Shown here: one piece after another, positions 32,788-45,437 of the stretch
How the letters are laid out: each line of letters starts with the position of its first letter
Position numbering within the stretch: the first letter of the stretch is position 1
Assembly: GCA_933228895.1 (NCBI GenBank)
Contig: OW121846.1
Location: forward strand, 146,090,746-146,154,745
DNA length: 64,000 bases
DNA from: Platycnemis pennipes
Taxonomy: Eukaryota > Arthropoda > Insecta > Odonata > Platycnemididae
Direction: 5' to 3'
Notes under the pieces: generated by a model
What the model saw: only the letters and a program-made list of their open reading frames with translations
The model's database searches: none
Told to the model about the DNA's origin: nothing
Position numbers and translations under genes: made by a program

Positions 32788-33309
32788 TTAGTCTTCATTT
32801 TCAATCAAAAGTTCTCCATTCTTGTCCCTTATAGCATTGCATCTTGCTCTCCGTTCCTTGAAGTGGTTCCTCACTATCCTATAGGCAGCTTCCACCTTTC
32901 CAATGGTAAGGTTGTGTTGTACATCTTCGCACAGATTGTTCATCCACATTTCTCTAGCTTTCCTGGCTTTGCGACTTATTTCGTTCCTTATTCTTTTGTA
33001 GCAAAGCTGCCCTTCTTCAGTTTTCGCATTCTTGTACTTTCTTCTTTCTTCAGTCAGCACTAAGACTTCTTCCGTGATCCATGGTTTCTTCTTAACAACT
33101 TTTCTTCTTCCAAGAACTTCTTTTGCGGCTCTTTGTAGTCCACATTTAATGTTTTCCCAATGCTCTTCTACTGGTTTCTCAGTCAGGTCCTCTCCTATGT
33201 TGTTTTCTACTGCTTTTTGAAATTCCAGCTGATTTTGTGTCTCCTTTAATTTTCTACTTGCCAAATGTTCTTTACTGTATTCTTCAATCTCTTGAATTTT
33301 AGATGGCAT
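32788..33309 (-). pseudogene. RTE linker segment
   Basis: 173 residues, highly charged and helical (KKKPWITEEVLVLTEERRKYKN), ending at an in-frame TAG; the reading frame continues directly into VKRWKEYLEELYN beyond it. It joins endonuclease and RT. Confidence 0.7.
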
Positions 33310-33965
33310 TTCATCATCACTATATTATGGTCGCTGTCGATGTCTGCACCCGGGTAGCTTTTGCAGTCCTTCACATGATTCCTGAACCTCTGCTTCACTA
33401 AAATGTAGTCTATTTGAAATCTTCCTCTGTCTCCTGGCATCTTCCATGTGTATTTTCTTCGGTTGTGATTTTTAAACAATGTGTTAGTAACCACTAACTT
33501 ATGTTGTGCGCAGAACTCCAGCAGTCTTTCTCCTCTTTCGTTTCGGTTTCCCAATCCATATTTTCCAGTTATTCTTCCATCTTGTCCTTCGCCGATGACA
33601 GCGTTCCAGTCTCCTAAAATAATTAGGTTTTCTTCTCCTCTTACCTGTTTTATTACTTCAGTGATATCTTCGTAGACGTCTTCCACTTCTTCATCTTCGT
33701 AGTCCGACGTAGACATGTAAACTTGCACCACAATGGTATCTGTAGGCTTAGTTTCAATTTTAACCATTACAGTCCTTTCACTGTATTGCAGGAAGCTCTT
33801 CACACGCAGTCCCGCACTCTTCCTGAGCATTATGCCTACTCCAGCGTTACCATTCAGTGATCCGGTGTGAATAATTCTGTAACTTCCACTCCAAAAGTCT
33901 TCTTCTTCGGGCCATCTCATTTCACTGATTCCCAGTACATCGAGGTCCATTCTCCACATTTCCAC
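33246..33965 (-). pseudogene. RTE endonuclease domain
   Basis: 239 open residues: LGISEMRW (Glu), NAGVGIMLRKS, VYMSTSDYED, LGDWNAVIG (Asp/Asn), RGRFQIDYILV and DIDSDHNIV (Asp-His). All the usual endonuclease acids are visible. The frame slips near 33280 into the next piece. Confidence 0.82.
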
Positions 33966-34399
33966 CTTCAGGTTCTCCAGTCTTCCGCAGGTCCAAAGTG
34001 ATCACACGTTCCTACCCTAAAATGAGTATCACACTTGACTGATGTACTCTTCGGGTAGTCGCCACCCGGAGATCTGAATGGGGGACTATTTTACCTCCGG
34101 AATATTTTACTCGAGAGGGTGCCATCATGTCTTGATAATAAAGGAAAGAGTGGAGTAGCTGCGACTCCTCGGGATAATAATGTGGTGGTTTCCCCTTGCC
34201 TTCCACATCGCAGTACTACAGCCGTTAAAGTAAATGTTACCACACCTGTAGTGAAATGAGTGTCGCTGTTCCGACCACTGTGGTCTCCACCTTCACTCAT
34301 GTGAAGAAGAGCTGCTGCCCTCTCCTTCGGGTGATGGGAAGCGTAATTGTTGGTGGCCTCCATCGCCAAGTCACGGCATCTTCACAGGTTCTGTATTAT

Positions 34400-35020
34400 T
34401 TAAGGCCTACCTAACCAAAAGATAGACCTCGGAATGCCGTCGCTTTTTGTCCACGACTGCTTATTCGACGAGTAAACTCGCTTATCTTGCAGCTCACCTC
34501 TATATCTAGAGGTCGACCCACCATCCGCAACCCAGTGGATGCACTCGGTGGCTTTAAGCTCAGCCGCGAGATTTAATAGATAATTTAAGAAAAATTTAAA
34601 AAGTAATCCACTCAAAATGGAATGGTAAAAAGTGCAAAAAAAACATCACAAAATATTTTTTTTTAAAGTTAATTCTGTAAATGAAATTTTACTTACAGAG
34701 GGGTTTATCTTCATTATTATATTGCCCTGGCAGTTTATTTGTTTGCTATGCAATGCTAGTTAACTTTCTTTGAGTGGTGTACTTTTTCATTTAATTATCT
34801 TGGATAACTTTTTTAAACTGCCTTATTTTCAATTTTTATCTCTGTTCAGTTCATATCTCTTCCACTTGCATGTTTTTCTAATTATTTACACCCTTGATTG
34901 CCACATATTTAAACGCTAAATCTGTACTTTTGCCTGAGCAGCCATACAGCTAGATGATTATGTTCTGAAATTCTGCTGTACATTTTGATTTAAAATATAA
35001 TTATCTCTGCACCATAATTA
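34400..35020. other. Intronic stretch, possible RTE 5' flank
   Basis: Up to about 34600 the sequence may still belong to the RTE 5' region; after that it is AT-rich and empty. Confidence 0.4.
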
Positions 35021-36505
35021 CCGTATTTACTCGTGTAAGCCGCGCCCTCGTGTATCCTGCGCACCCCTATTTTCGGGCAGGTTCGTGAGGAAAAAATTAT
35101 TTCTATCGAAAAACAATGTTTTTTCCCTTGAGTTTGCATCATTTTGTCATAACATGAATGCACGTTCTTTAATAGAAATGCTGTGCTTAAATTACGTGTA
35201 CGTCTTTCTCATTAATTGATTGAATTACGTGTTATTATCGTCACGATCGTCATCTATGCACGGCCTCTTTTACTGTGCATCTGTTTCTCGTAGCATCTCA
35301 CAGTAATCACAGTTTCATACGATCACATCATCCAGCTATAAAAACGGCATTTGTTCAAAAGAACATCCAACTGAAATAATTGCAAAAATATATGCAATTT
35401 CAACCCGTGATTACTCTATTATTACGGAAATCGTTGGCATATCAACAAAAAAAAAGCCCAACGCCATCCATACCTGATAGCGGTGATCTCATCTGCTCTC
35501 TGCGTAGTAACTGTGGACTGGGACTATTTAACAACACCGAAAAGTCTTGGGAACACACGGAAAAATTAAGCTCAATGTAATAACAATTATAATTCTTATA
35601 AAACTAAAGAAAAACACATTCCCGGAAATATAATCATAAATCACTAAAGAATATTCATATCATAACAGTTATCATTCTTAGTTTTCGTCACTGTTAGATT
35701 CAGATGCACCATTTTTCCTTCCTGGAGCTCGATTTCCTATTTTTTCAGCATCCTTTATAATATGTAGCTTTATACTCACAGGAAACTATCGAAATTTCAC
35801 ATCAGCATTCATTTTAGGGTGATAATAGCAAATTATTTTAAAATGCTAAATGATCGATTCGAACGCGTTTACTACTCTCACGCTTGGAGCGGATAGCACA
35901 GATAGTAAGAAGGTATATTCTCTGAGCATACGACTATTGCCACCACGTAACAAATTTTTTGTTGTGTCTTTGCAATGTAGCTTTAATGTGTATGCAAAAG
36001 GAGCTATCTATTTCGTGAACATGTTGCTACAGATACGTGATGCCGAAACAAAATCCGCTTATGATTTTGAAAAAACATAAAACTCCTTGCGGCAGCTTAC
36101 AGGATACAGTATATTTAAAAACATATCAGTGCTACAATGTGTTGTCTTACTTACGATCTATACACGATAAATCTATTGCTTTGACAAATGGTGTTTCTGA
36201 TCTAGCGTTTCTTCCAGTACCGTTGTACGCTCAGACTTTGTTAAACGCGGATTTTTATTTTTAATTACATACTTCAAAATTTCAGAATACTTTACAATGT
36301 ACGATTTACTACTAAACCATGCTGTGAAGACTAGTATACCACTACTACTAGACAATGCGAAACTTAGGAGAGAAAACAACAGGAATCTGAGGAAAAATGG
36401 TTCGCGGCTAACACGAAATCTGGAGGATTCGTATAAGCCGCTCACCCCCATTTTTTCTCCGGCGTTTCGGGAAAAAAGGTGCGCGGCTTACACGCATAAA
36501 TACGG
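35021..36505. mobile_element. pogo/Tigger-type DNA transposon, non-autonomous (TIR CCGTATTTA)
   Basis: Inverted ends CCGTATTTACTCGTGTAAGC and GCTTACACGCATAAATACGG are flanked by TA at 35019-35020 and 36506-36507. The TIR extends through GCCGCGC. About 1.49 kb. No convincing transposase frame survives. TA duplication and length fit pogo/Tigger derivatives. Confidence 0.8.
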
Positions 36506-36507
36506 TA

Positions 36508-36977
36508 AATTAGTTTTAACTTTTACAGTGTAATATGTATGCAATAATGATCCCTTAGTAGTGAAAATAGTTCCAATGTCATTGTGTTCTCAAACGTTGT
36601 GAAATCTTAGCATATTTTTCAAAATCTGCTCATATCTTGATTTTATATAACATCCCATTTTTGGGTTCCAAGGTGTTATGTAAAATGAAGACTACTGTAA
36701 TGCTTAAGCTTAAACTTATGTTTGTGTAAGTACAAAATTAGTACATGCATAGATAAAAGTCTCTACTGCAATTTCAGTGTGCTTAAATCTCGCTCGAGAT
36801 TCAAGATTATTTCAAATTCTCTCTCGATCTCGCTCGAATTAAAAAAACCCCTGCTCGCACAGCCCTACAAAATATCCTTGTTATCAAGATGCACTAAGTG
36901 ATGAGGTGTGTACTCTAATGATGGTGTATGACAAGGGAATTTCCATGCATGTCTAATTTAATGTTTTCCTCTTACAG
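36508..36977. other. Intron tail before exon B, with a hAT-like terminus
   Basis: GCTCGCACAGCCCTAC ending near 36866 resembles an inverted hAT terminus (AGGGCTGTGCGAGC). The last bases TTTTCCTCTTACAG form the splice acceptor of exon B. Confidence 0.45.
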
Positions 36978-37226
36978 GGGATAAGCCTCTTTGCTTAGAA
37001 CTATGTCAGTTTTTGAATCTCTGGTTCCCTGATTCTGAATCAGTGGGAATGCATGACCTGCATAGTGCTGGATCTTTCCTTCCATCGCCAAGTGGTCTAA
37101 TGCCAGCATCAAATGATGATATGCCTCCGATTGCTCTGCTACACGGTGCCTTGATGGTTGAAAAATTCAGGCACTACTGGTTTTCACTGTTTTCTCAATC
37201 ACATTATATGGAGAAGTTGAAATGTG
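36978..37226 (+). CDS. Host gene, internal exon B (unknown protein)
   Basis: The acceptor CTCTTACAG precedes 36978 and the donor GTGAGT follows at 37227. It begins with GG completing the Arg codon from exon A and ends at codon position 1, whose G joins TC of exon C to give GTC (Val). It encodes about 83 residues: DKPLCLELCQFLNLWFPD, then a polar loop (SPSGLMPASNDDMPP), then a helical stretch (LLHGALMVEKFRHYWFSLFS). No transposon similarity. Family not recognised. Confidence 0.85.
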
Positions 37227-38752
37227 GTGAGTTAAGTTTGCATCTGATTATGTTGACTGCTTAACTTAGAGAGTCTTTGATTGTTTTGTCACTACAGTTT
37301 GTGGTACGGTATGCTTAAGGGTTTTGAATGAGGTAAGGCCAATTTTCTTCACTTAGATCGTAATTATTTTCTTATTTCCATTCAATGCTTGCTGTACAGT
37401 AAATTAGCACTTTAAATTAAATAAGGACATTACCAGATGAATGAGATATTAGCTACCAATTATCTTATGTTTCCTAGGCCCATGTTACTAATACTACCAA
37501 GGATATGTGCTCCTGAAAACTTATAACAGTTAATCAACAACATAAATTGTAATAAAAATTTGGAGAGTAAAAGGGAGTAATGTATCATGATTTAAAAAAA
37601 TTAGATTATTGGATTGAGAATGTGAATTTTTGATTTTTTTAATGCGCTTCACTTCCCGATACTTTAATTTTCACGAGGTTTCCTTAAGCTGTAAGGATTA
37701 TTTTTAAATTTGTTTGCCATATGTGTTGCAAATGTGATCACTACCTTATATTGCTGAATGCATTCAAGTTTATTACAGTGTAAACTCATGTACCTTGTGC
37801 AGGTTTTCCCCCTCAAATTGCTTCAGAAAAAGAGGTTGCACATCTTAAATTTCATTTCAACCTTTCATTTCCACCAAACATTCGTGTTTTTTGTCCAATT
37901 TATAGAGATTTCAATTTTTTTTCTTTGGGTCATTTCTCAAAACAGTGTGCATTTTACATGGGTGCATATTTGCATGTAATACACTAGTTCATATGCTATT
38001 TTGGATTGACTGTTGAATTTTTTTTCAATGATTGGTATGATTTGTGGATTGGATCCATAATCATCCAAATTAATTCTCTGAAACTTTCTTCCAAATGGTA
38101 TGGCATGGTTGGGCGAATCCTAGAATTCTGAACAAGGAGGTCCCTCATTCAAATCTGAGAGGGATCTCTTCAAGTGTGTGCAGCTAAATTCAAGCTGTTT
38201 GGTTTTCTGGTAGCCATGTTTTTTGGGAAACCACTGATGACACAAGAAGTACTGGGCTGCTACTCTGAATTATTTAGTTACCATGCTATAAACCAAAAGC
38301 ATGACTCTGGTTGCTAATTTGGCTTATAGTGCCATGGTTTCCTGATAGTGCATTGTTATTTTGGCTTATAGCATGGTCGCCAAATCATTCAGAAGAGCAC
38401 CGCTGGCTCCCCTCATGTATGAATTTCACATGGTCTTGGACCATAGTACTTCGTGAGTTTATCAAGCTACCTTCAGTTTTAAACCTGCAAGTTTCTCAAT
38501 TGATAAGTGGTGGCTTTGATCACTTTTTCTGGTTTTTATTCATTGAGAGCATTTACCGATATTAGTCACATGTTCATACTAGCACTTGTGTGATTTCTTT
38601 GATTTTGTCTTATGTATAAATAGGATGGTCAATGTTTATTTTTGATGTTACTTTCATACTTGTAAAATTATATTTTACTCATAATTTCATTTTTCCTGCA
38701 ATTCTTTCAATTACACCCTGCAAAAAATCTAAAAATATTTTGTCTATTTCAG
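37227..38752 (+). other. Host gene intron B, 1.5 kb
   Basis: It starts GTGAGT and ends TTTGTCTATTTCAG. It is free of recognisable transposons, unlike the neighbouring introns, and has only short spurious ORFs. Confidence 0.75.
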
Positions 38753-38886
38753 TCCAACCCCACTCCTTGCCATTGCTTAAGTCTGTTGGTGAATATCATC
38801 AGGATAGCTCTTCGTGGTTATCGTATCAGGTGGACTGTATAACTGCCTGGAATTTGGCACTTTGGTCGGATGAAAGTGACTTTTCG
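38753..38886 (+). CDS. Host gene, internal exon C (unknown protein)
   Basis: 134 bp between CTATTTCAG and a GTAGGA donor at 38887. It starts at codon position 2 and ends in phase 0 on TCG. It encodes about 44 residues, including SLPLLKSVGEYHQDSSSWL and VDCITAWNLALWSDESD. The GTAGGA donor is weaker than the others. Confidence 0.8.
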
Positions 38887-38951
38887 GTAGGAATTTATAG
38901 ATGTAAATTTTTAGATTTTTTAAATCTGTTGAACATTGGGATGGTGAACTA

Positions 38952-40194
38952 CAGTGGAAGCTCTATATAGCGAGAGCCCTCGGGAACTTAAAAATCACTC
39001 TCTATATAGAATTTTTGTTGTAACCAAAGGTAATAAAATATAATCACCCCACTGTTTATTTTTGGGTTATTTTTTGTGAGAAAATATTCTTAATGAGTTG
39101 CAATTAAAAATCAAATTTTCAAACATATCATTTACCCATTGATATTATCCACTTTCAATCACATCAAATTCTACGTTCTGTGCCATATGCTTGAATATAA
39201 TAAGTCTAATTTTTACACTTAAGCCCTGGCCTCAGACGCATGTACTGTAAGACGTGTTAATTATATTGTCATTGCCCCGATTGTTTGGATGCGCCAATCA
39301 CGTACATCACGATTGCAAGTAATGGCAATGAAACAAACTATTAACTGCAAAACCTTTGGAAACCAGAAAAAAGTCGTACCTTCACCTCTCCAAAAGTATT
39401 TGAAAATGGTGAGTGACAGCTGCTAGATGAAGAAATAACCGGGATAAAACTAAAGGGGATTTAGTTCTGCAAGCACCGGATTCCTAACTTCTCCAGGCTA
39501 GAATTCGAAATAAAGGAGAGAATAACCTTCATTTGCTGTAAGATTGCCTCCTTTAAAATGCTCTAAATCATCTCTGACAAGAGCTGACTTGGATTTGTCG
39601 GAATCTTAGAGCCAATTAAACCAGCATATTTGAATGCAAAAGCATTAGTTATAAATTGTCCTGGACCACAATATTTATACGTGGAATACTATCTTGAATT
39701 TATGGATATGTGCCTTTGACAAATAAGTCCACAATTTCCAGCAATTGCAAGTTCAAAATAGAATTTCATAGAGATAGGTACGGGTGAAGGCAATATCTGC
39801 AGACGTACTGAAGTGTAGTGGCAGCATCGGGAACTTTTAGGTACGAATACCAACGGGAGTACGACAAAAGAGCAGTGAAATGCATGGACTTATGAGAAAT
39901 TAATATTAAATTAAAAGGATGCATATGGTTATTCATGAATGGTCGAAACGAACATGTGATCATAAAATTGGGCAGAAAAATTTACTGTTTGCATTTAATG
40001 CTATTGAAAAGAGCACGTGAGCTCAAAATTTACCCCTCGTAATAGTGAATGACCGCAGTTGAGGCAGGATGTTGTCCTCGCTATTACCGATGTATTTTAG
40101 ATGTAAATCATTGGCTTTTAATGGTTCCTTCCAAATCCCTTGCTAATTCAAGCTTCTCACTATATGCCGTACTCGCTGTATGGGGCTTCCGCTG
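38952..40194. mobile_element. pogo/Tigger-type DNA transposon, non-autonomous (TIR CAGTGGAAGCTC)
   Basis: CAGTGGAAGCTCTATATAGC on the left and GCTGTATGGGGCTTCCGCTG on the right are inverted with about 4 mismatches in 23, flanked by TA (38950-38951, 40195-40196). 1,243 bp, no transposase frame. It sits only 65 bp after exon C. Confidence 0.8.
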
Positions 40195-40196
40195 TA

Positions 40197-40833
40197 GTTT
40201 GAAATCTTACGAATGAAAGAAAACTATTTATAAAAGCTGTGCTATTAAAATATGATTCGTTGATACTGGTGATGGGGCGAATCCAAAATTTGATCGACTC
40301 CTAATCACTTTTTTTATTGAATTCAAATCTTCCTTTCAATTGTAAATTGTTAAGTAATGCTTCCTTTCTGGTGAATTCTCTAAATAAATCCAATGGAAGC
40401 TGAATCTTATTTCATCAAGCAAATAATAAATGGATAATGGCCATATAGTCCCAACTGACTGAAATTAAGGACATATTCGAGGGCAAATATAAAGAATGGG
40501 TAATTTCAAAAGTAAATCAAAGTTTAATTTTTCTTAAATGAAATTGAAAAATCAATGAAAACAGATCACAATTTTTTGTTTCGAAAATGCAGCATTTTCA
40601 CTCAGTCAGGGTCTAATGGATTTCTTTTTTATCAACCAAATTTCCAGCAGTACTGAAGGCTCTTTCTGAAAACTCTGTTGCTGGGAGAATGCAGAGGAAC
40701 TTTTTTGTTAGAATTTTCAAATTGGGGAATTTCAAAGAATTCATGTGTGGATGGGAATAATTATTGTACAATATGCTGCTTAAACATTTCCTACCATGGT
40801 ATTTACGATTTAAATGCTAAAAATAAGCCATTA
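40197..40833. other. Intronic stretch, no gene
   Basis: AT-rich sequence between two pogo-type elements; no supported feature. Confidence 0.5.
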
Positions 40834-43163
40834 CAGTAAAATCTCGACTTGCGCGGATCCGAATGACACAGATCCGGAGTTACGCGGATGTTCAGTTAGG
40901 CTGGTGACATGCTTGCGTTTCTCCACGTTTCTGTTGCTGCGACAGATTCAACTTCGTGACGACCCATGACTCATTGCCAAGTGCTCAAGAGTTGATGCGA
41001 AACTATGGGTGTTCGGAATGGCAACTCTAGTTTAAGACATTACATAGTTTGACAGGTGATATTAGATCATCGTGATGGTGAAAAAGTCTGATGTGATCAG
41101 GCATCAACGTCTTTGTTTGGCAAAGTTGACCTTCCCGAAAAGTCGAGGTATAGATGGCATAGATGATGCCTGTTGTCCATTACAGCAAAAAGAGAAGTAG
41201 AAATCCACGTCAGTCGAAACACCTACCTACTGTAAAATCTCGATAATACGAAGCAAGATAATATGAAATTTCGATTATACGAGGCAAAACAGCCGGTCCC
41301 GACAAAAAGCCTATGGTAAATACATGGCAATATTCGAAAATGAGAATTTTTCTAAATACGAACTACCTGGTAGAAACGGAATTTGTTTTTACAAATCTTG
41401 GTGAAAAACTGCTTCAGTAAAACAATTTTTGCCTGTGTAGACACCTAACAAATCAGTGTTGCCGATTGTGGTGCATCAAAAATGAAATGCGTGAATAGTA
41501 GTGCATTCATCTCCCACACATGCCACTCTCTCCACACCATTTTCTGTGCTCAGCTCCGCATATCATTTAGACCTTTAGTAATGTGGAAATCCTAGTAAAT
41601 GCCATTTTTTATCCTGGCTATTTTTTGTTTTACCTGTTACCAGCATTTTCATAATGTCCACGGTTCTCTTTTGATGAAAGCTTATGTGCGACGGCACATA
41701 CCATGCTCGCAACCGTGCGCCTGGAATTATGGCAGTTCAAATTCTCCGTGAATCGTAGCTCATTGTTTAAGGCGAGCAATCCTAGCTCAGCTCTCCATGA
41801 AGAGGTACTCTGTACCAAACTCTTGTAGAGTCGAGTTTAAACAATAATAACTCTGAAATTGTTCATTTGAATTTTAAATAGTTGTAACCTCATTTAGATA
41901 ATATTGTTTTCTATTCTACCAATGGGGATACTAATGTTTAAAAACAAATTTTGAGAAATTTTTGGTGATGCAGTAAAAAAATGGTAAAATATATCCAATC
42001 ACACCCAATTTGTCATCAACATCTTAGTAATAGAAATAAAACAATATTACCCCTAAGATTATTTATTCAGCTGACAATATGGAAGATGCCACAAATGATA
42101 ACCTATGAATGATTTTTTTTGGAAACGGGCTTAGTTCCATGCTTTCTTTTAGCTGTGATTGGGCGATAGAGGGCAACTAAAGCCCGGTTGGGCCAACTGC
42201 CATCATAACTGCGTAGATGTTGGAAGCAAATGTCTATTTATAGCTTCCATACGAGTTGCTCGTCTCCACTGACTGTGGATTCCAAAAATAAAATTCTTAT
42301 TACAAAATGTTCAACTTTTGTTTTATGCATTTTCGATGCTGGGACAAAATTTTTCCACATGATGATCGCCGACTTTATGTAGGAAATACAAGTAGGTATT
42401 TATTGTACGATTTTTAATACATGCAATACAGTGTATACAGTATCTTTTAAGAATGCTGTCATGAACAACGACCAAAATACTTATACAATGTCGCCAAAGA
42501 CAACAAAAGTTAGAGAAAACAAAGATAAAAATTTTTTCACGATTTAGTAAATGTTCGAAATTACGTAGTTAGAAGTTACGAAGTGCAAATTTTCCGGTCC
42601 CACTGACTTGGTATTATTGAGATTTTACTGTATCCGTTTTTGAACCATTAGTGGTGCCACTTTCCGGTGGCAATCGGCAACGATTACAGAAAATGTCATC
42701 TTTTGAGAGGTCGTTGTACATTAACATAGTATGACAAAGCCGAGAGTAACACAAATTCAATCTTTCTTTCACTGGATATTTAAATTTAAAATGAGTATAT
42801 TTACCCAAAACTTTTTCGTTGCAATGGACAATAGGCGTCATTTATACAGTAGATATTTAACTACGTGTCTACTTACGTGGGAAGGTCAAGCCATGCTGAA
42901 AAAAGACGTTGATGCCTGATGATATCAGACATTTTCACCATCACGATGGTCAAAGACCACCTATCGATCTATGTAATGTCTTAAACTTGAGCTGGTGTTT
43001 GGAACACCCATAGTTAGGCATCACTCTTGCACACTTGGCAATGAGTTAGGGGTTGTCACGCATTTGAATCTCGCGGCAACAGAAACGCAGAGAAACGCAA
43101 GCATGTCACCGGCCTAACTGAACATCCGTGTAACTCGGATCCGCGTCAGTCGAGGACATACTG
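40834..43163. mobile_element. pogo/Tigger-type element with about 300-bp inverted ends (outer)
   Basis: The left end CAGTAAAATCTCGACTTGCG and right end CAGTCGAGGACATACTG are flanked by TA (40832-40833, 43164-43165). Inverted similarity extends about 280-330 bp inward on both sides (40834-41165 and 42880-43163), for example GTTAGGCTGGTGACATGCTTG facing its complement near 43100. The middle is replaced by a second element (41230-42630). No transposase remains. Confidence 0.82.
41230..42630. mobile_element. pogo/Tigger-type element nested in the outer one
   Basis: CTGTAAAATCTCGATAATAC on the left and GTATTATTGAGATTTTACTG on the right, flanked by TA at 41228-41229 and 42631-42632. The termini resemble those of the host element (GTAAAATCTCG), so related transposases may have moved both. 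It is 1.4 kb without a transposase frame. Confidence 0.78.
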
Positions 43164-43496
43164 TAGTTCTCCGCCACTGGTACATAGAACCCGTACTAAA
43201 AATCTTTTAACCATGGATTCGATCGAATCTCAATTCAATGGGATTCGACCGAATCTTGAAATCCCTGCCCAAACCCTAGTTGATACTGATCAATTAGTTA
43301 TTTAGTACTGTGCTGTCTTTGTATTTAGCTATTTGTAAATATATGTGTTATTACTTGTTTATATAGTGTCGTAGGCTAATTAATAGTAGGGGTGTGTCGA
43401 TTCTCGATATCTATTCTTGATAGCCCCAATTCTTGAGCATTGGTATCGGTTTGGAGAATTGATTGCCTGAAGTTGATACCGATATGGTCGATACTA

Positions 43497-43960
43497 AGGA
43501 TGTTCGGATCGGATTTATTGGGTCCAAATATCCATGGATCTTTCATTTTACTCTGATCTGGGCTCGGATCCAAAGACAGAGTAAAACGGATCTGGATCTT
43601 AGATTTAAAACTTTCGCTGATATGCGATCGAAGCTTCCCCCTGAATGGAACATAGGTGCAGTAGATATTGACAAGGAGAGTTTGTGTAATTCACATTATT
43701 AGATGAAAATTTTCACCTGCAACTATGGCAAAATAAAGAAATATGTCTTTTTTCCTCATATAATGGGAGAAAAAAATACATAGAAAGTCACGCGGGTGTG
43801 ATCAGGCGGGCATCGAGGTCTAGTGTACGAAAGGAAGTTCAATCCCTAACTCTGTTTAAAAATTTTTTCAGTTATTGCATTGAAAATTTTATCATTCAAT
43901 TTACCCTTATGCTTTTATTGCTTAAATTAGATTTGAATGTTTCATTCCATGTGCAATTGA
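43497..43960 (+). repeat. SINE-like repeat, single unit of the dimer family
   Basis: Shares GGATGTTCGGATCGGATT, GGATCCAAAGACAGAG, TGCGATCGAAG and AAGTTCAATCCC with unit A of 21130-22070. Only one unit is present. Confidence 0.6.
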
Positions 43961-44009
43961 TGAGTCCTATATGTGTGTGTATGTACAAATCAATAGTAAC
44001 CAATAAAAT

Positions 44010-44575
44010 TATTATTATAATTATTATTAGGAACTGTTTGGTTACAATTAGTAACTTCCACCTCCGAGTCTCTGGCTAGTATAAGGTTTTGTTGCCATCA
44101 TAATTGCCGGAGACTTGAGAGGGGTGGTGCCTAAGGGTAGCCACATCCGCCACCGGTGGATAGGTGGATACCTGGCATTAGGGTCATGCGCACGAAGCAG
44201 GCGGAGAGACCCGAGAAGGACAGCCTTCTGCATTGCACTTGCAAGTGCATCCGCTCGCGCCCTGCATGCCGGGATGCACTTGAGATTTTTGACCAGAGAG
44301 CTCTAGACACAACCAAGCACGCCCACGATGAGGACTACTAGTTTCACAGAGTAGCCTGAATACATTTGCCGGAGTTCACACAGCAGATCTTGATATTTAG
44401 TCCTTTTTTCAATCTCCTTCACTGCCATGTTCGTTTTGGCCGGTGCCGAAAACTCGATCACGAACATAGCATTTGAGAGATTGTCGAGGGGAATGATATC
44501 AGGCTTCGTCGCCTCCAACTGTCTGGAGGTGGAGAAGGAATACTTCCACCAGATGTTACACTTATCACTATCCAC
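44010..44575 (-). pseudogene. R4/Dong-like non-LTR element, endonuclease C-terminus
   Basis: On the minus strand KPDIIPLDNLSNAMFVIEFSAP, EIEKRTKYQDLLCELR and GYSVKLVVLIVGVLG match the restriction-like endonuclease end (PD..E..K pattern) of R2/R4/Dong-type retrotransposons. After a frameshift MQKAVLLGSLRLLRAH and RWRMWLPL complete the C-terminus. A (TAA)n tail lies at 44008-44030. The RT is absent, so the copy is 5'-truncated. Confidence 0.65.
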
Positions 44576-44756
44576 AACAGACGTCTCCAGGGACGTAAGG
44601 CAGCACTGGATTCGTGTGCGTTCTGTAATGGTGTCTTAGATGGCAATACAACACCCGCAGAGCCGAGTTGTGCCGGTTTATATGTGCGTTCTTCGCTTAA
44701 AAGCTGCAGCTGCTTATTATTATTATTATTATTTATGAAAGTATCACTCAAAAATT

Positions 44757-44801
44757 AGCGATGGTTGGGTTGGATCCAAAGACCAACTGACCTTTCATTT
44801 C
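44757..44801 (+). repeat. SINE-like repeat fragment cut by a BEL/Pao LTR
   Basis: GATGGTTGGGTTGGATCCAAAG and CTTTCATTTC match unit B of the dimeric repeat and stop where the LTR begins. Confidence 0.5.
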
Positions 44802-45276
44802 TGTCGCGTCACGGGGACGTTTTGTCCTGCCCGAAAGGCTGGTGATGCAGGGGCGGTGCTAGTCTCACGTTTACAAACGAAAAGAAATGAAAATAACGAG
44901 GGACAGGAAACCAGATGGGAAATGAAAAGAAATAAAAAGGGGAAGAGGGAGAAACGAAAGAGTAGGAAGGAATGAAAAAGGGAAATCCCGCCTTACCTTT
45001 GGCTCCGCTGACCTCAGTCGGATGTCCTTTGCGTCTGAACTTGGACGAGAGAATCAAAGGAACTGTAACGAGTACCTTCTCGCCTGAACTTCGGTGAGAG
45101 AATGCCCCTCTTGCTAGGAATTTGTCTCTGAAACTTAGAAAGCGCCCTCTACGCGCACAAAACAAAAGGTATACTAAAACCAAGGCAGGCACGAAAAAAG
45201 GGGAGGAAAAGAGGGAAATTTAAAATTGAAAAGAATGGAAAAATAAAAAGAGAATAGGTCTGTTCTGGCCTGAACA
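44802..45276 (-). repeat. Probable 3' LTR of a BEL/Pao element
   Basis: On the minus strand the segment starts TGTTCAGGCC and ends GCGACA, preceded by a purine-rich TCAGGTGGGCGGTA (45277-45290) that looks like a polypurine tract. It lies just after the integrase end. The matching 5' LTR was not found. Confidence 0.55.
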
Positions 45277-45437
45277 TACCGCCCACCTGAATTTCTATGA
45301 AATTCAGATCAAATTTTAAGAATAATTAAGTCCTGTCCCCAGCCCTCGAGGAAAGGAGTTTAGGTTCTATTTCTTCACTCTCAGAGGCCCATCAGAGAGA
45401 CTTCTCCACAGGAACTAAGGGTGGACCATGGTTAGGG

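Larger units (their letters stand above)
31165..34400 (-). mobile_element. RTE-clade non-LTR retrotransposon, decayed
   Basis: The minus strand encodes an RTE-type endonuclease (LGISEMRW), RT (FADDIALIAE) and post-RT segment (MFLYGSEAWTM), with a (GAT)n-like 3' tail near 31160-31185. The 5' UTR-like sequence continues beyond the endonuclease to about 34400. The coding region is broken by one in-frame stop (32788-32790) and at least three frameshifts, so it is inactive. Confidence 0.85.
2618..36977 (+). other. Host gene intron A, about 34.4 kb
   Basis: It starts with GTAAGT and ends with CTCTTACAG before exon B. It carries nearly all the transposons listed between these positions. No further exon with compatible splice sites and phase was recognised inside it. 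The unannotated parts (17707-18111, 18253-18892, 18991-21129, 22406-23542, 29535-31164, 34620-35020, 36508-36977) are AT-rich and without convincing ORFs. Confidence 0.75.

Noticed and set aside
41630..41818. 62-codon minus-strand ORF inside the inner pogo element
   Set aside because: No helix-turn-helix or DDE motif; length is expected by chance.
44809..45192. 127-codon minus-strand ORF
   Set aside because: It lies wholly inside the probable BEL/Pao LTR and is low-complexity Phe/Ser/Arg-rich; no family match.
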